In this document: positions 1 to 8,374 of the stretch, in pieces
How the letters are laid out: the number at the start of each line of letters is the position of its first letter
How positions within the stretch are numbered: position 1 is the stretch's first letter
NCBI GenBank assembly: GCA_963702445.1
Contig: CAVPCZ010000013.1
Coordinates: forward strand, 221,647-285,646
Direction: 5' to 3'
From: CAVPCZ01 sp963702445
GTDB lineage: Bacteria; Bacteroidota; Ignavibacteria; UBA10030; UBA6906
Length of the DNA: 64,000 bases
Notes under the pieces: generated by a model
Database searches by the model: none
What the model was told of the DNA's origin: nothing
The model's input: only the letters and a program-made list of their open reading frames with translations
Program-made: the position numbers and the translations under genes

Positions 1-1
1 T

Positions 2-493
2 GCCACCGACCCGTCCACTGCCGACTATAATCGGGGGGCGGATTGGGTGGGCGTCCTGTTTGCCGTGTACAACGGATTTGCTGCGTTGGCGGCGTTTGCC
101 ATTCCGTGGTTGGCCCGGCGTACAAGCAGGAAAGCAGCGCACATGGTGAGTCTGGTGTGTGGCGGAGCCGGGCTCGTTTCGATGTCCGTGATAGGCGATC
201 CCGGGCTCCTGCTGCTGTCCATGGTGGGGGTGGGCATCGCTTGGGCGAGCATCCTGTCGATGCCGTATGCGATTCTGGCAGGTGCGTTGCCGCCGCAGAG
301 AATGGGGGTTTATATGGGGATTTTCAACTTCTTTATCGTCATCCCGCAGATCGCCGCGGCTGGCGTGCTGGGGTCGCTCATGAAGCACTTCCTTGGTAAT
401 GATGCCATGAACGCGGTCTTGCTTGGCGGGGCATCGATGCTGATTGCCGCGGTGGCCACACTGCTGGTGAAGGACGTAGACGACACGAAATGA
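2..493 (+). CDS. MFS sugar transporter, C-terminal part (5' end outside window)
   Basis: The frame is open from the first bases, so the gene starts upstream of the window. About 163 residues are visible, with four to five hydrophobic segments and the tail GIAWASILSMPYAIL...GVYMGIFNFFIVIPQ. This tail aligns well with the end of the second transporter at 3274-4554 (GIGWAAVVSLPFAIM...GFFMGIFNLSVVLPQ), so the two are paralogues of the SLC45/GPH-like sugar branch of the major facilitator superfamily. It faces the GH13 operon convergently and probably takes up sugars or glucan breakdown products across the inner membrane. The substrate is inferred only from the neighbouring amylase. Confidence 0.85.
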   Translation, partial: ATDPSTADYNRGADWVGVLFAVYNGFAALAAFAIPWLARRTSRKAAHMVSLVCGGAGLVSMSVIGDPGLLLLSMVGVGIAWASILSMPYAILAGALPPQRMGVYMGIFNFFIVIPQIAAAGVLGSLMKHFLGNDAMNAVLLGGASMLIAAVATLLVKDVDDTK

Positions 494-497
494 GCCG

Positions 498-544
498 CTG
501 AGGCTCAGTGTCACACACATGCCACACGTGGCTCTGAGCCTCAG
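498..544. terminator. Hairpin between convergent genes; likely bidirectional terminator
   Basis: A perfect 11-bp inverted repeat (CTGAGGCTCAG at 498-508 and CTGAGCCTCAG at 534-544) lies between the stop of the transporter and the end of the small membrane protein gene. No long T-run follows. The loop, rich in CACA/GTGG, resembles the repeat at 32267-32346. Confidence 0.5.
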
Positions 545-552
545 GCTGGTGT

Positions 553-783
553 TCAGCGGCCGGATACGGCATGCAGCAGAATAGGGACGAGAATGTACGC
601 GGCGCTCAGGCCCGAAACAATAAGTCCGAAAAATGTCCCCACGGCCCAGAAGAACATTTTGAGATCACCGTCTTTCTCACGTGCAACCAAAAGCGCCTTT
701 CGGAACGACCAGATGGCGCCCGCCAGGAAGCTGACGGAAATCGTGCCGAAGACGGCAAGGAGAATCTGGTCCATACGTGCCAT
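553..783 (-). CDS. Small two-helix membrane protein, unknown function
   Basis: 76 codons encode two clear membrane segments (about residues 8-27 and 43-70) joined by a charged stretch with RKALLVAREKDGD. I do not recognise the family. The gene lies 80 bp downstream of the GH13 gene on the same strand but has its own TTG-N20-TATATTTC promoter at 787-817. That promoter ends only three bases before the ATG at 783, so the mRNA would be leaderless, or translation starts at the fourth codon (ATG at 774, giving 73 aa). No Shine-Dalgarno sequence is seen. Confidence 0.6.
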   Translation of the reverse strand: MARMDQILLAVFGTISVSFLAGAIWSFRKALLVAREKDGDLKMFFWAVGTFFGLIVSGLSAAYILVPILLHAVSGR

Positions 784-786
784 GAA

Positions 787-817
787 GAAATATACGAATC
801 TCGGGTGAACTCTCCAA
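787..817 (-). promoter_or_regulatory. Promoter, TTG-N20-TATATTTC
   Basis: On the minus strand, TTG (817-815) is followed by exactly 20 nt and then TATATTTC (794-787). The spacing is identical to the other promoters of this window. It would drive the small membrane protein at 553-783. Confidence 0.55.
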
Positions 818-862
818 GCGGTCCCTCTTCAAAACTCCACCCGCCCATAGAACAGGGAATTC

Positions 863-3277
863 CTATTCCACCACAAACGCCTTCCAGCTCACCGCTCCAA
901 TTGTTGCTCGCACATGATTTGCCTCCACCTCAATTCTTTCGCCTGTCGCAATATTCACCAGAAATCTGGCGTCATACATCTCCGGCAGATGGAGATCGAG
1001 AGATTGCGCTGATTCTGCTTTGTTCAACACAACCAGCAGACGTTCATTCATATCCGACCGAAGATACGCATATATTGCGGTGTCTGCCTGCAGTGTAAGA
1101 AAATCTCCATAACGCAATGCCGAATGCTGATTGCGCATCCGGACGATTTTCCTGGTGTCCGCCAGCATGAGTTTCTCATACACCGATAATGAATCGCCGA
1201 ACCGCATCATCCTGCGGTTGTCCGGATCATCGGCGCCCGTCATGCCGAATTCGGAGCCGTAGTAGATCACCGGCAGTCCGGGAACCGTCAGCATGTACGC
1301 AAGATACAACTTCGCCTTCTCATAGCTTCTCGGATTGCGGACTGTGGGCGGATTGTTCCATGCCATCTCACGCGTGTCCACTCCCTGCCTTGTTATCGCT
1401 CCGTCTGCATAGGCCATGAAGCGCACCTTGTCATGGCTGTCCATGATATTGCCCATCAGATTGTTGTACCCAAATGACGCAAAGGATTTCTTCATGTGAA
1501 AATCGACAAACGCGAATGATTTATCCGGCTCGACAAAGACCGGAATCGCAAAATACGCAAGGTTGAAGTTGAACTGAGCACTCAATTGCCCGTTGTTCAC
1601 ATAGGACGCGATCAGATCATAGTCGCCGAAGGTTTCACCGATCTGATACACCTTCCTGTGCTTCGGAATTTCGATTTTCTCCCGTATTTTCTTCGTTAGC
1701 GCGCGCCAGAATTCATTCGGAACGTGTTTCACGGCGTCATGGCGAAAACCGTCTGCGCCTGTTTCCTGCAGCCACCAGACAGCATTGTCCGAGACAGCGG
1801 TAATCGCTTCCGTTGACTTGACGTAATCGAAGGAAGGCATGTAGGGCTCAAACCACGTGCTGAGCCGGTATTCATCCCATAAACGGAGATTCTTTCGTCC
1901 GTCCGGAAGATCCAACGTGCCGAACCACTCCGGATGCTGCTTGAAAAATGGGTGGTCAATGTGGACATGATGCGCCACAAAATCGAGCAATACCTTCATC
2001 CCGTGCTTATGCGCCTTCGCAATGAGCTGCCTTAACTCATTCATTGTCCCGAATTTTTCTTCTACTTGCGTTGCACTGATGGGCCAGTATCCATGGTAGC
2101 CGCTGTACCACCGGTGCGGCGGAGGGTATTCGCGGAAGGCAATATCCGGATTATCATACACCGGAGAGATCCAGAGAATATTCACGCCAAGGGAATCAAA
2201 ATAGCCGTCATCAATTCTGTTGCTGATTCCCCGCAAATCCCCCCCCTGGTAGTTCGCCTGTATGAAGAGAGAATCGTGAACCACCGGCGTATCGTTGGAC
2301 TTGTCTCCATTGTTGAACCGATCGATCAGGATCGAGTAGATGATGCCGTCATCCCATGAAGACGCCTTTGCATTCCTTCCTGCCGGTATGCCGTTCACCA
2401 GCTGAATCTGCTGGAGATTGGTGTTCCTTCCCCCCTGTGTCACCATCACGCGAAGTGTCTTTTCTCCTTGTAATTCAGACTTCGGGATATGAAGCACCAG
2501 CGTGTTGCCGGTGCATTGAATATGCTCCGCTGCAACCTTCTTGTTATTCAGGAGTGCAATAACATCCGACGAAGCGAGTGCATGAGGTTGGATGCTATTC
2601 TCATAGATAAATGAGAAGGCATCGTCCGCACCGGACTCTGTTCGTTTGCCGACGTGCAGAAATATCGTTGTGCTGTCGGAATCCGCAATGCGCAGCACGG
2701 AATTGAAATCGTCGAATCCGGTCGGCGTCTTTTCCGGGTTGGACGCGTCCAGTACTTCCTTACCATCCACAACAAATTTGTAAATGTAGCTTCCGGGATC
2801 GAGCGGCACCTCCAGCTCGTACACGCCTTTGCCGGACACATCCTTCAGCTGATCGCGCACTTTGTTCCAGTTGTTGAAACTGCCGGTAACCGCCACGGTA
2901 TGTATGGCAGAGTCGGGCCTGAAGACAAATGTGTGTGTTTGTTGTGCATGCGCGCCGCTGCTCATGATGACCGGAATATGGCTCGTAACACCGTTCAGCG
3001 TAAACGCGAGAAGCGTCGCGCCAAAATCATTGTGCGTGGCCGTGATAGCCAGCTTCGTTGTCCTGCCATCAAACGAGATGGAGAGATGCTCGTTCTCGCG
3101 GAATCTCAGATCATAGTTCTTCGCGTAGAAGAGATCACTCACCAGTATGGTGTCAACTCTTCCGGGCGTGAGCTTCACCGGTTGAATAAGGTCGGGCAGG
3201 CCGTCTGCATATACAGAAGTCTGCCGTTGAGTGAAAATGAAGAGAGTGAGAAAAAGGCAACGCAGTTGATGATTCAT
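863..3277 (-). CDS. Secreted GH13 alpha-amylase-family enzyme with CBM48/AMPK-type domain
   Basis: This 804-aa protein hydrolyses alpha-glucans, probably in the periplasm or at the surface. It has a signal peptide (residues 1-25), a glycogen-binding-like domain (about 115-197, VAVTGSFNNWN) and a GH13 barrel. Visible catalytic regions are I (LLDFVAHHVHIDHP, about 432), II (GFRHDAVKH, nucleophile Asp about 514), III (QIGETFGDYD, acid Glu about 548) and IV (DSHDKVRF, about 615). The architecture fits the neopullulanase/cyclomaltodextrinase branch; exact specificity is not deducible. An upstream in-frame start at 3328 exists, but ATG 3277 gives the signal peptide and overlaps the transporter stop as ATGA, indicating translational coupling. 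Confidence 0.92.
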   Translation of the reverse strand: MNHQLRCLFLTLFIFTQRQTSVYADGLPDLIQPVKLTPGRVDTILVSDLFYAKNYDLRFRENEHLSISFDGRTTKLAITATHNDFGATLLAFTLNGVTSHIPVIMSSGAHAQQTHTFVFRPDSAIHTVAVTGSFNNWNKVRDQLKDVSGKGVYELEVPLDPGSYIYKFVVDGKEVLDASNPEKTPTGFDDFNSVLRIADSDSTTIFLHVGKRTESGADDAFSFIYENSIQPHALASSDVIALLNNKKVAAEHIQCTGNTLVLHIPKSELQGEKTLRVMVTQGGRNTNLQQIQLVNGIPAGRNAKASSWDDGIIYSILIDRFNNGDKSNDTPVVHDSLFIQANYQGGDLRGISNRIDDGYFDSLGVNILWISPVYDNPDIAFREYPPPHRWYSGYHGYWPISATQVEEKFGTMNELRQLIAKAHKHGMKVLLDFVAHHVHIDHPFFKQHPEWFGTLDLPDGRKNLRLWDEYRLSTWFEPYMPSFDYVKSTEAITAVSDNAVWWLQETGADGFRHDAVKHVPNEFWRALTKKIREKIEIPKHRKVYQIGETFGDYDLIASYVNNGQLSAQFNFNLAYFAIPVFVEPDKSFAFVDFHMKKSFASFGYNNLMGNIMDSHDKVRFMAYADGAITRQGVDTREMAWNNPPTVRNPRSYEKAKLYLAYMLTVPGLPVIYYGSEFGMTGADDPDNRRMMRFGDSLSVYEKLMLADTRKIVRMRNQHSALRYGDFLTLQADTAIYAYLRSDMNERLLVVLNKAESAQSLDLHLPEMYDARFLVNIATGERIEVEANHVRATIGAVSWKAFVVE

Positions 3278-4554
3278 ACGATCGCACCATCCGTTGCGGG
3301 CATTCTTTTTTCCTTTACCAGCATCCATAGCAGTGCAGAAATGGCAAGCGAGACTCCGCTGATGATGAAGATGATATTCTTATCGGCGGAATTCACAATG
3401 ATGGTACCAACACCGAGACTGACGAGAAGCTGCGGCAGCACGACGGAAAGGTTGAATATTCCCATGAAAAATCCGGTGCGGCTCTGATCGATTTTCTCGG
3501 TCATGATGGCAAATGGCAGACTGACCACCGCTGCCCAACCGATGCCGGCAACCGCCATGAAGAGATACAGCGCCAGGGGCGTGGCACCAAGAATAACGAT
3601 GCCGAAATACCCGAGTGACATAATAGCCACGCAGGAGAGATGCGTTTTCACCCGGCCGATTCTTTCGACGATGGGCTCCAGCACGAATGCAGGAAGAATG
3701 AATCCCACCGTATTGAGAATAGCAAACGCAATGGCGATAATCTGTCCCGACTGCGCATTGATCACGCCCTGGTCGGTTACGCCGTTGAAAAACTTCTGCT
3801 GAATGAAAGCGATGATGTACACAAACATCGTCTGGATACCGATCCACGAGAAGCCATGGGCAAAATAGATGCGGAAGAGCTGTCCCCATTCTGTTGCTGA
3901 CTTGTTCGTTTTTGGGGTGGCAGCATCGGCCGTTGCGTTCAGATTCTTGTTCTCGGTGACAAAAAGCATCGGCACGATTGAGAAGAAAAACACGACGAAG
4001 ACGCCGATATAGATCAGAATATAGTTACCGAGTGTCGCTCCGATGAGATAAGCCAGGACACCGAAGAATCCCGAAATCGTTTGCATCCATGTATATCCTT
4101 TGGTGCGCGGATTTCCCTCTGGGGTCACATCGGCAATGATGGAGCGCGTCGGATTGAAGCTGATATTGATCGCCAGATCCAGCGTCAACGCAACGGCGAT
4201 GGCAACGGCCAGCAGACTTCCAATCCCCATCCTTGCGCTAATGACGTCAATATTGGGCAACGCCATAAGCATGCCTGCTGCCAGCGCCCCACCGATGAGA
4301 ACGAAAGGCCGGCGGCGGCCTCCCCAAAACCATACCTTGTCGCTGACCAGACCGATAATTACCTGCCCGAAAATCCCTGCGAGCGGCCCGGCGGCCCACA
4401 CAAAGCCGACTTCATCGATTTTCAGATTATATTTCGTGGTCAGTAGCCAGCTGAGGGCGGAAATCTGGATCGACAATGCGAATCCCATCGCCGTTGCCGG
4501 CAGGCTGAGAAGCGCGTAGAATGGATTGGTCAATCTCTTTTGGATTGCGAGCAT
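3274..4554 (-). CDS. MFS transporter, sugar (SLC45/maltose-like) type
   Basis: A 426-aa protein with about 12 membrane helices. The cytoplasmic loop after the second helix has GLVSDKVWFWGGRRRPF, the D-(R/K)-x-G-R-R-x-P pattern typical of SLC45/sucrose-maltose type MFS proteins. It is the first gene of an operon with the GH13 enzyme (ATGA overlap at 3274-3277), so it most likely imports maltodextrins or related sugars. The start is supported by AGGAG seven bases before the ATG (CAGGAGATCGC). Upstream, TATCTTGA (minus strand, 4596-4589) matches the -7 element, though the -33 TTG is poor. It is a paralogue of the partial gene at 2-493. Confidence 0.88.
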   Translation of the reverse strand: MLAIQKRLTNPFYALLSLPATAMGFALSIQISALSWLLTTKYNLKIDEVGFVWAAGPLAGIFGQVIIGLVSDKVWFWGGRRRPFVLIGGALAAGMLMALPNIDVISARMGIGSLLAVAIAVALTLDLAINISFNPTRSIIADVTPEGNPRTKGYTWMQTISGFFGVLAYLIGATLGNYILIYIGVFVVFFFSIVPMLFVTENKNLNATADAATPKTNKSATEWGQLFRIYFAHGFSWIGIQTMFVYIIAFIQQKFFNGVTDQGVINAQSGQIIAIAFAILNTVGFILPAFVLEPIVERIGRVKTHLSCVAIMSLGYFGIVILGATPLALYLFMAVAGIGWAAVVSLPFAIMTEKIDQSRTGFFMGIFNLSVVLPQLLVSLGVGTIIVNSADKNIIFIISGVSLAISALLWMLVKEKRMPATDGAIV

Positions 4555-4596
4555 GCGATCTCCTGCTGAAATGATTATGAGAGCAGATTCAAGATA

Positions 4597-5013
4597 GTGA
4601 ATTCGCTATGAAATCGATAGCTTGGCTGAACGCCTTGCTGCATTGGTTGATCTTGATGAGCAGAGCGCAGGTATCAAGAAGCCGGATACGGTTCAAGTTT
4701 TTGCCAAAGGAACGGATTATTCGAAAGACAGACGCACTGAAATCTTTGAAATTTGGCGGGGCGATAGACTGCCCCTAAAACTCATTCTACCGGAAAGGTA
4801 CCGGCCCCTGACACCGCCGTGAACCATAGGCATGACCGCGCTGGCAAGCCTGCCGGACCGACGGTACATACGTGACCGCTTGAAAAGTGGTACAGGATTG
4901 AATCATAAGGAGGTAACGCTTGGAATAGTGGATAAAATGCACGATATTTTGGCATATTCGTTCATTAAGTCCATCGCACCAGATTCAGAGATACGATTGG
5001 CAGCCTAATGAGT
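4597..5013. other. Intergenic region, no convincing gene
   Basis: About 420 bp between divergent genes. A 66-codon open frame (4622-4822) lacks a ribosome site and any recognised motif. A 26-aa frame with GTG at 4928 lies 13 nt after a strong AAGGAGGT (4907-4914) and ends at 5008 (start VDKMHDILAYSF); it may be a small gene or the tail of a decayed one. TACCTTTG at 5014-5021 resembles a -7 element for the receiver gene but lacks a good TTG. Confidence 0.3.
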
Positions 5014-5054
5014 TACCTTTGACTCTTTCAGCAACCCATACGAAAGGAGGGAGC

Positions 5055-5435
5055 GTGGCAGATTCGCCGGGAGGTGTGCTGATTGTGGAGGATGAGGAGG
5101 AGTTGCGGACTCTGTTTGCCATCCTGCTCGAAATGGATGGATTTACGGTTTTTCAAGCGGGTGACGGTGGCAAGGGCCTGGAAATGCTTCAGGAGCACGC
5201 GCAGGAGATCGGTCTTCTTATCACCGATTTGAACCTGCCGCGCATCGGCGGGGTGGATCTGATAAGCAAAGCCCGGACGCTCAACCCCGCCATCAAGATT
5301 GTCGGAACGAGCGGGATGAGCGGTGAGGCGGTGCGTCTCATGGTTATGAAGGCCGGCGCCGACGACTTCCTGCCCAAGCCGTTCCAGCCGCAGGAGGCCA
5401 TCAGCAAGCTCAGATCGATTCTGGGTCGGACATGA
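5055..5435 (+). CDS. Single-domain response regulator receiver (CheY-like)
   Basis: A 126-aa protein consisting only of a phosphoacceptor REC domain. It has the acidic pair in LIVEDEEE, the phosphorylated Asp in LLITDLNLP (residue 58), the switch Thr/Ser in IVGTSG (about 85) and the Lys in FLPKPF (about 108). GTG 5055 is chosen because AAAGGAGGG lies just upstream; an ATG at 5019 would add 12 residues. There is no output domain, so it probably passes phosphate to or regulates another protein. No cognate histidine kinase is nearby. Its stop overlaps the next gene's start (ATGA), so it is co-transcribed with the YjbQ gene. Confidence 0.88.
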   Translation: MADSPGGVLIVEDEEELRTLFAILLEMDGFTVFQAGDGGKGLEMLQEHAQEIGLLITDLNLPRIGGVDLISKARTLNPAIKIVGTSGMSGEAVRLMVMKAGADDFLPKPFQPQEAISKLRSILGRT

Positions 5436-5845
5436 AGACCACGACGAAATACCTCTGGTTTACCACCCGGGAAAAGCGCGAGTATATCAACATCACGCCG
5501 CAGGTCGAGGAAGTGGTCAGGAACAGCGGCGTGCAGGAGGGGATGGTTCTTGTCTCCGCAATGCACATCACCGCCGGCGTTTACGTCAACGACGCCGAAG
5601 ACGGGTTGATTCAGGATATCGATGAATGGCTGGAGCATCTTGCACCCTACCGGGCGACGTACCGTCATCATCGCACCGGTGAGACCAACGGGGATGCCCA
5701 CCTGAAGAGCCTGCTTGTCCATCACGAGGTGATCGTGCCGGTCACCGGGGGCGCACTTGACGTCGGTCCCTGGCAGCAGGTGTACTACGCCGAATTTGAC
5801 GGGAAACGGCGCAAACGGGTGGTGATAAAAGTGATGGGTGAGTAG
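5432..5845 (+). CDS. YjbQ/UPF0047 family protein
   Basis: 137 aa, the normal size for the YjbQ family, with the family pattern HITAGVYVNDAED near residue 47, NGDAHLKSLL near 87 and a C-terminal GPWQQVYYAEFDGKR. The conserved His and Glu residues sit where the family has its putative metal site. Members have been reported to have weak thiamin-phosphate synthase activity in E. coli, but the true role is unsettled. It overlaps the receiver gene by 4 bp. Confidence 0.9.
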   Translation: MKTTTKYLWFTTREKREYINITPQVEEVVRNSGVQEGMVLVSAMHITAGVYVNDAEDGLIQDIDEWLEHLAPYRATYRHHRTGETNGDAHLKSLLVHHEVIVPVTGGALDVGPWQQVYYAEFDGKRRKRVVIKVMGE

Positions 5846-5855
5846 CATCGTCGTG

Positions 5856-5886
5856 TTGATTCTCACGACACCGTTGGGTATCTTGG
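5856..5886 (+). promoter_or_regulatory. Promoter, TTG-N20-TATCTTGG
   Basis: TTG 5856-5858, 20-nt spacer, TATCTTGG 5879-5886. It lies 40 bp before the GWxTD-protein gene. Confidence 0.65.
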
Positions 5887-5926
5887 GTCAGTATCTGTTG
5901 ATTCCCAATCCCTGGATGGAGAATTC

Positions 5927-7297
5927 ATGAGTCGCATGAGCAGGAGATTCCGGGTCTGTGCAGTTCTCACACTGGCTGCAGGTCTGTCCGCCGCCCAGGT
6001 GATACCGGCGGGCGAACGCCTGCGGGTAACCGCTGACATTTCCCGCTACCGTGGAAGTGATGACGAGAATGTCCACGTGGAAATCGCGTATGCCCTTCCC
6101 GAAGGGGGCCTGACATACAAGCCCGATTCGGCCGGCCTGAGCGGGATGGCCGATCTCACATTGTCGGTGCAGCGGAAGGACTCCCTGGTGTACGCGGACC
6201 GCTGGCTTGTCCCGCACACCATCCAGGATAGTTCCTCTCTGTCGCGCGGGATGAATCTCATCGGTCTCTACAAACTGCAGCTCCCGGAGGGTGAGTACCT
6301 GTTCAAACTCCTGTCACGGGATGCAAATGACCCGCTGCGCCGGGACAGTCTCACCGCGCGCATTCCCATCCACAGGTTTGACACGAACGCACCGGTTTTG
6401 AGTGATGTCGCCATGGCTTCCACAATCAGGCAGGGGGTTAAGGGGGGGCTTTTCTACAAAAACACCCTCGATGTCGTGCCGAACGTTGGCAGCCTGTACA
6501 CCGAGGATCAGAAGGTCTTTTACTATTGCGAGGCGTACAGCCTGCTGGCCGGAAACGACACAAGCGGGTTTATCGTGCGGACGAACGTCTACGATGCCGT
6601 GGGCAAGGAGATCATTTCGCGGGACCGCCCGAAGCGGCGGTTGGCGGAATCGAGCGTGATTGTGGATCAATTCGGGGTGAAGAACCTCCGGACGGGATCC
6701 TACACCATGATGGTGTCGCTTGTCGATACAGCAAACAAGGTACTGGCCTCCTCGGGCCGGAAGCTGTTCGTCTACAATCCCACCCTGGGAGTGGACTCTT
6801 CGCTTCTGGCCTCCTCGTCTTCCCTGCCGTTGCCTCAGTACGTATCCATGGACAGCACGGAGCTGGACCGGGAATTCGCCTGGGCCAAGTATGAAGCCAT
6901 GGACGACGAGAAGGTGCAGTACGCATCGTTGACCGGGACCCAGGCGAAGAGCAAGTTCCTGAGTGAATTCTGGAGGCACCGCCAGCCGGGCCGGCGTGAT
7001 GAATACCTTTCGCGGGTGGCATATGCCAATGCCAACTTCAAGATCATGTCACGGGAGGGTTACCGTACGGATCGCGGCAGGGTGATGATCATGTACGGCC
7101 CGCCGGACGATGTCGAGCGCCATCCGAGCGAGACGGAATCACGCCCGTACGAAATCTGGTCATTCAACAACATCCAGGGGGGCGTCATTTTCGTCTTTGT
7201 TCTCCGCAATGCGGCGGGGGATTACGAGCTCGTCCACTCGACGCACCGAAACGAACTGCACGACGAAAACTGGGATCGGGTAGGGATCACGCGTTAG
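5927..7297 (+). CDS. GWxTD domain-containing secreted protein
   Basis: 456 aa with a signal peptide (about 1-22). The C-terminal 160 residues match the GWxTD family, which is common in Bacteroidota/Chlorobi relatives: FLSEFWRHRQPG, RVAYANANFKI, GYRTDRGRVMIMYGPPDD and RPYEIWSF. The N-terminal half looks like beta-sandwich repeats with LPEGEYLFKL and LRTGSYTMMV. Function is unknown; the family is envelope-associated. ATG 5927 follows a GGAG and lies behind the promoter at 5856, and the gene is followed by LPS genes. Confidence 0.85.
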   Translation: MSRMSRRFRVCAVLTLAAGLSAAQVIPAGERLRVTADISRYRGSDDENVHVEIAYALPEGGLTYKPDSAGLSGMADLTLSVQRKDSLVYADRWLVPHTIQDSSSLSRGMNLIGLYKLQLPEGEYLFKLLSRDANDPLRRDSLTARIPIHRFDTNAPVLSDVAMASTIRQGVKGGLFYKNTLDVVPNVGSLYTEDQKVFYYCEAYSLLAGNDTSGFIVRTNVYDAVGKEIISRDRPKRRLAESSVIVDQFGVKNLRTGSYTMMVSLVDTANKVLASSGRKLFVYNPTLGVDSSLLASSSSLPLPQYVSMDSTELDREFAWAKYEAMDDEKVQYASLTGTQAKSKFLSEFWRHRQPGRRDEYLSRVAYANANFKIMSREGYRTDRGRVMIMYGPPDDVERHPSETESRPYEIWSFNNIQGGVIFVFVLRNAAGDYELVHSTHRNELHDENWDRVGITR

Positions 7298-7395
7298 CCG
7301 TTTGATGTTCCGGTAGAGGAGCACTGAGGCCGTTTGGATGGGCGGCTTCGGGAGCACCGGCAGTCACTCACCAATAGCCGATATCCGGCATCCGG

Positions 7396-7426
7396 TTGTA
7401 TCTTCCTGCGCCTTTGTGTAGATTGG
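7396..7426 (+). promoter_or_regulatory. Promoter, TTG-N20-TAGATTGG
   Basis: TTG 7396-7398, 20-nt spacer, TAGATTGG 7419-7426. It sets the start of the acyltransferase at ATG 7445, because an in-frame start at 7334 would lie upstream of transcription. Confidence 0.6.
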
Positions 7427-7444
7427 CCATCAGACCCTTCCCGC

Positions 7445-8374
7445 ATGTCGACGACGATTGAATATCTCCTTTTCCGCCTCATCGGCCACCTCGCGCACCT
7501 CATGCCATACGGCGCAGCACGGCGCATCGGCAACGCCCTCGGGATCGGCGTGCTGTATCTGACGGGGTATCGCAAGCGCATAACGCTGGACAACCTCACG
7601 CGGGCTTTTCCCGATGCGTCCCCGGCCTGGGTGCACCACGTGATGCGCGGGGCCTACAAGAACTACGGCAGTGCGATTGTGGAGATGTTCTGGGCCGGCG
7701 GACGGTCCGCCGAAACACTGAAAGCAAAGGTGCATCTGCGGAATCCCGAGGTCCTCCACAACGCCCTGCAGCGCAACGCCGGGCTGATCCTGATGTCGGC
7801 GCACTTCGGGTCGTGGGAGTTCATGCTCAACGGTTTGCGCCTGCACATCCCCGCACGTTTCGCCGCGATCGTGCAGCATCAACGCAACGAGCGCATCGAT
7901 GCCTTCATTGACGGGCAACGCCGCCGTTTCGACGTAGAGACCATCGCGATGGGCCCTTCCGTGCGCGAGGTGCTGCGTGCCTTACAGCAGAAGAAAGTGG
8001 TGGTGATTCTGGGGGATCAGAGCGGTCCGCGCGAGTCGGTGTTCATCCCGTTTTTCGGCCGGCCCTCAGCCACACACCGGGGAGCGGCGGCATTTGCGCT
8101 GAGTACGGGTGCACCGATCGTCCTGGTGCTGCTGGTACGCCGACCCGACGGCACCCATGAGGCCGTGTTCGAAGAGGTGCCCGCGCACGGTCTGTCCGGC
8201 AGCCGCGAAGAGCAGGTGACGCAACTGACCGCACGCCACGCAGCCGTGCTCGAGAAGCATATCCGTTTGCATCCGGACCACTGGCTCTGGATGCATAAGC
8301 GCTGGAAACACAAACCCGCACAGGAGGAGGATCACGCGGGAGCGGCCACACAAGGTGCGCAGGGGCATGCATGA
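7445..8374 (+). CDS. Lipid A biosynthesis acyltransferase family (LpxL/HtrB-like)
   Basis: A 309-aa inner-membrane acyltransferase that would add a secondary acyl chain to lipid A. The catalytic HX4E motif is visible as AHFGSWE (about residue 119), followed by the conserved GDQSG and FFGRPS segments, and an N-terminal hydrophobic helix is present. The promoter at 7396 favours ATG 7445 over a start 37 codons upstream. Its last codon overlaps the start of the GT9-TsaC gene (ATGA at 8371), so both are translated from one mRNA, which supports an LPS role. Confidence 0.88.
   Translation: MSTTIEYLLFRLIGHLAHLMPYGAARRIGNALGIGVLYLTGYRKRITLDNLTRAFPDASPAWVHHVMRGAYKNYGSAIVEMFWAGGRSAETLKAKVHLRNPEVLHNALQRNAGLILMSAHFGSWEFMLNGLRLHIPARFAAIVQHQRNERIDAFIDGQRRRFDVETIAMGPSVREVLRALQQKKVVVILGDQSGPRESVFIPFFGRPSATHRGAAAFALSTGAPIVLVLLVRRPDGTHEAVFEEVPAHGLSGSREEQVTQLTARHAAVLEKHIRLHPDHWLWMHKRWKHKPAQEEDHAGAATQGAQGHA

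Noticed and set aside
2654..3487. Plus-strand frame opposite the GH13/MFS junction
   Set aside because: Antisense to two well-supported genes, without motif or start signal.
4622..4822. 66-codon frame between the sugar locus and the receiver gene
   Set aside because: No ribosome site, promoter or recognisable domain; kept only as a note in the intergenic entry.
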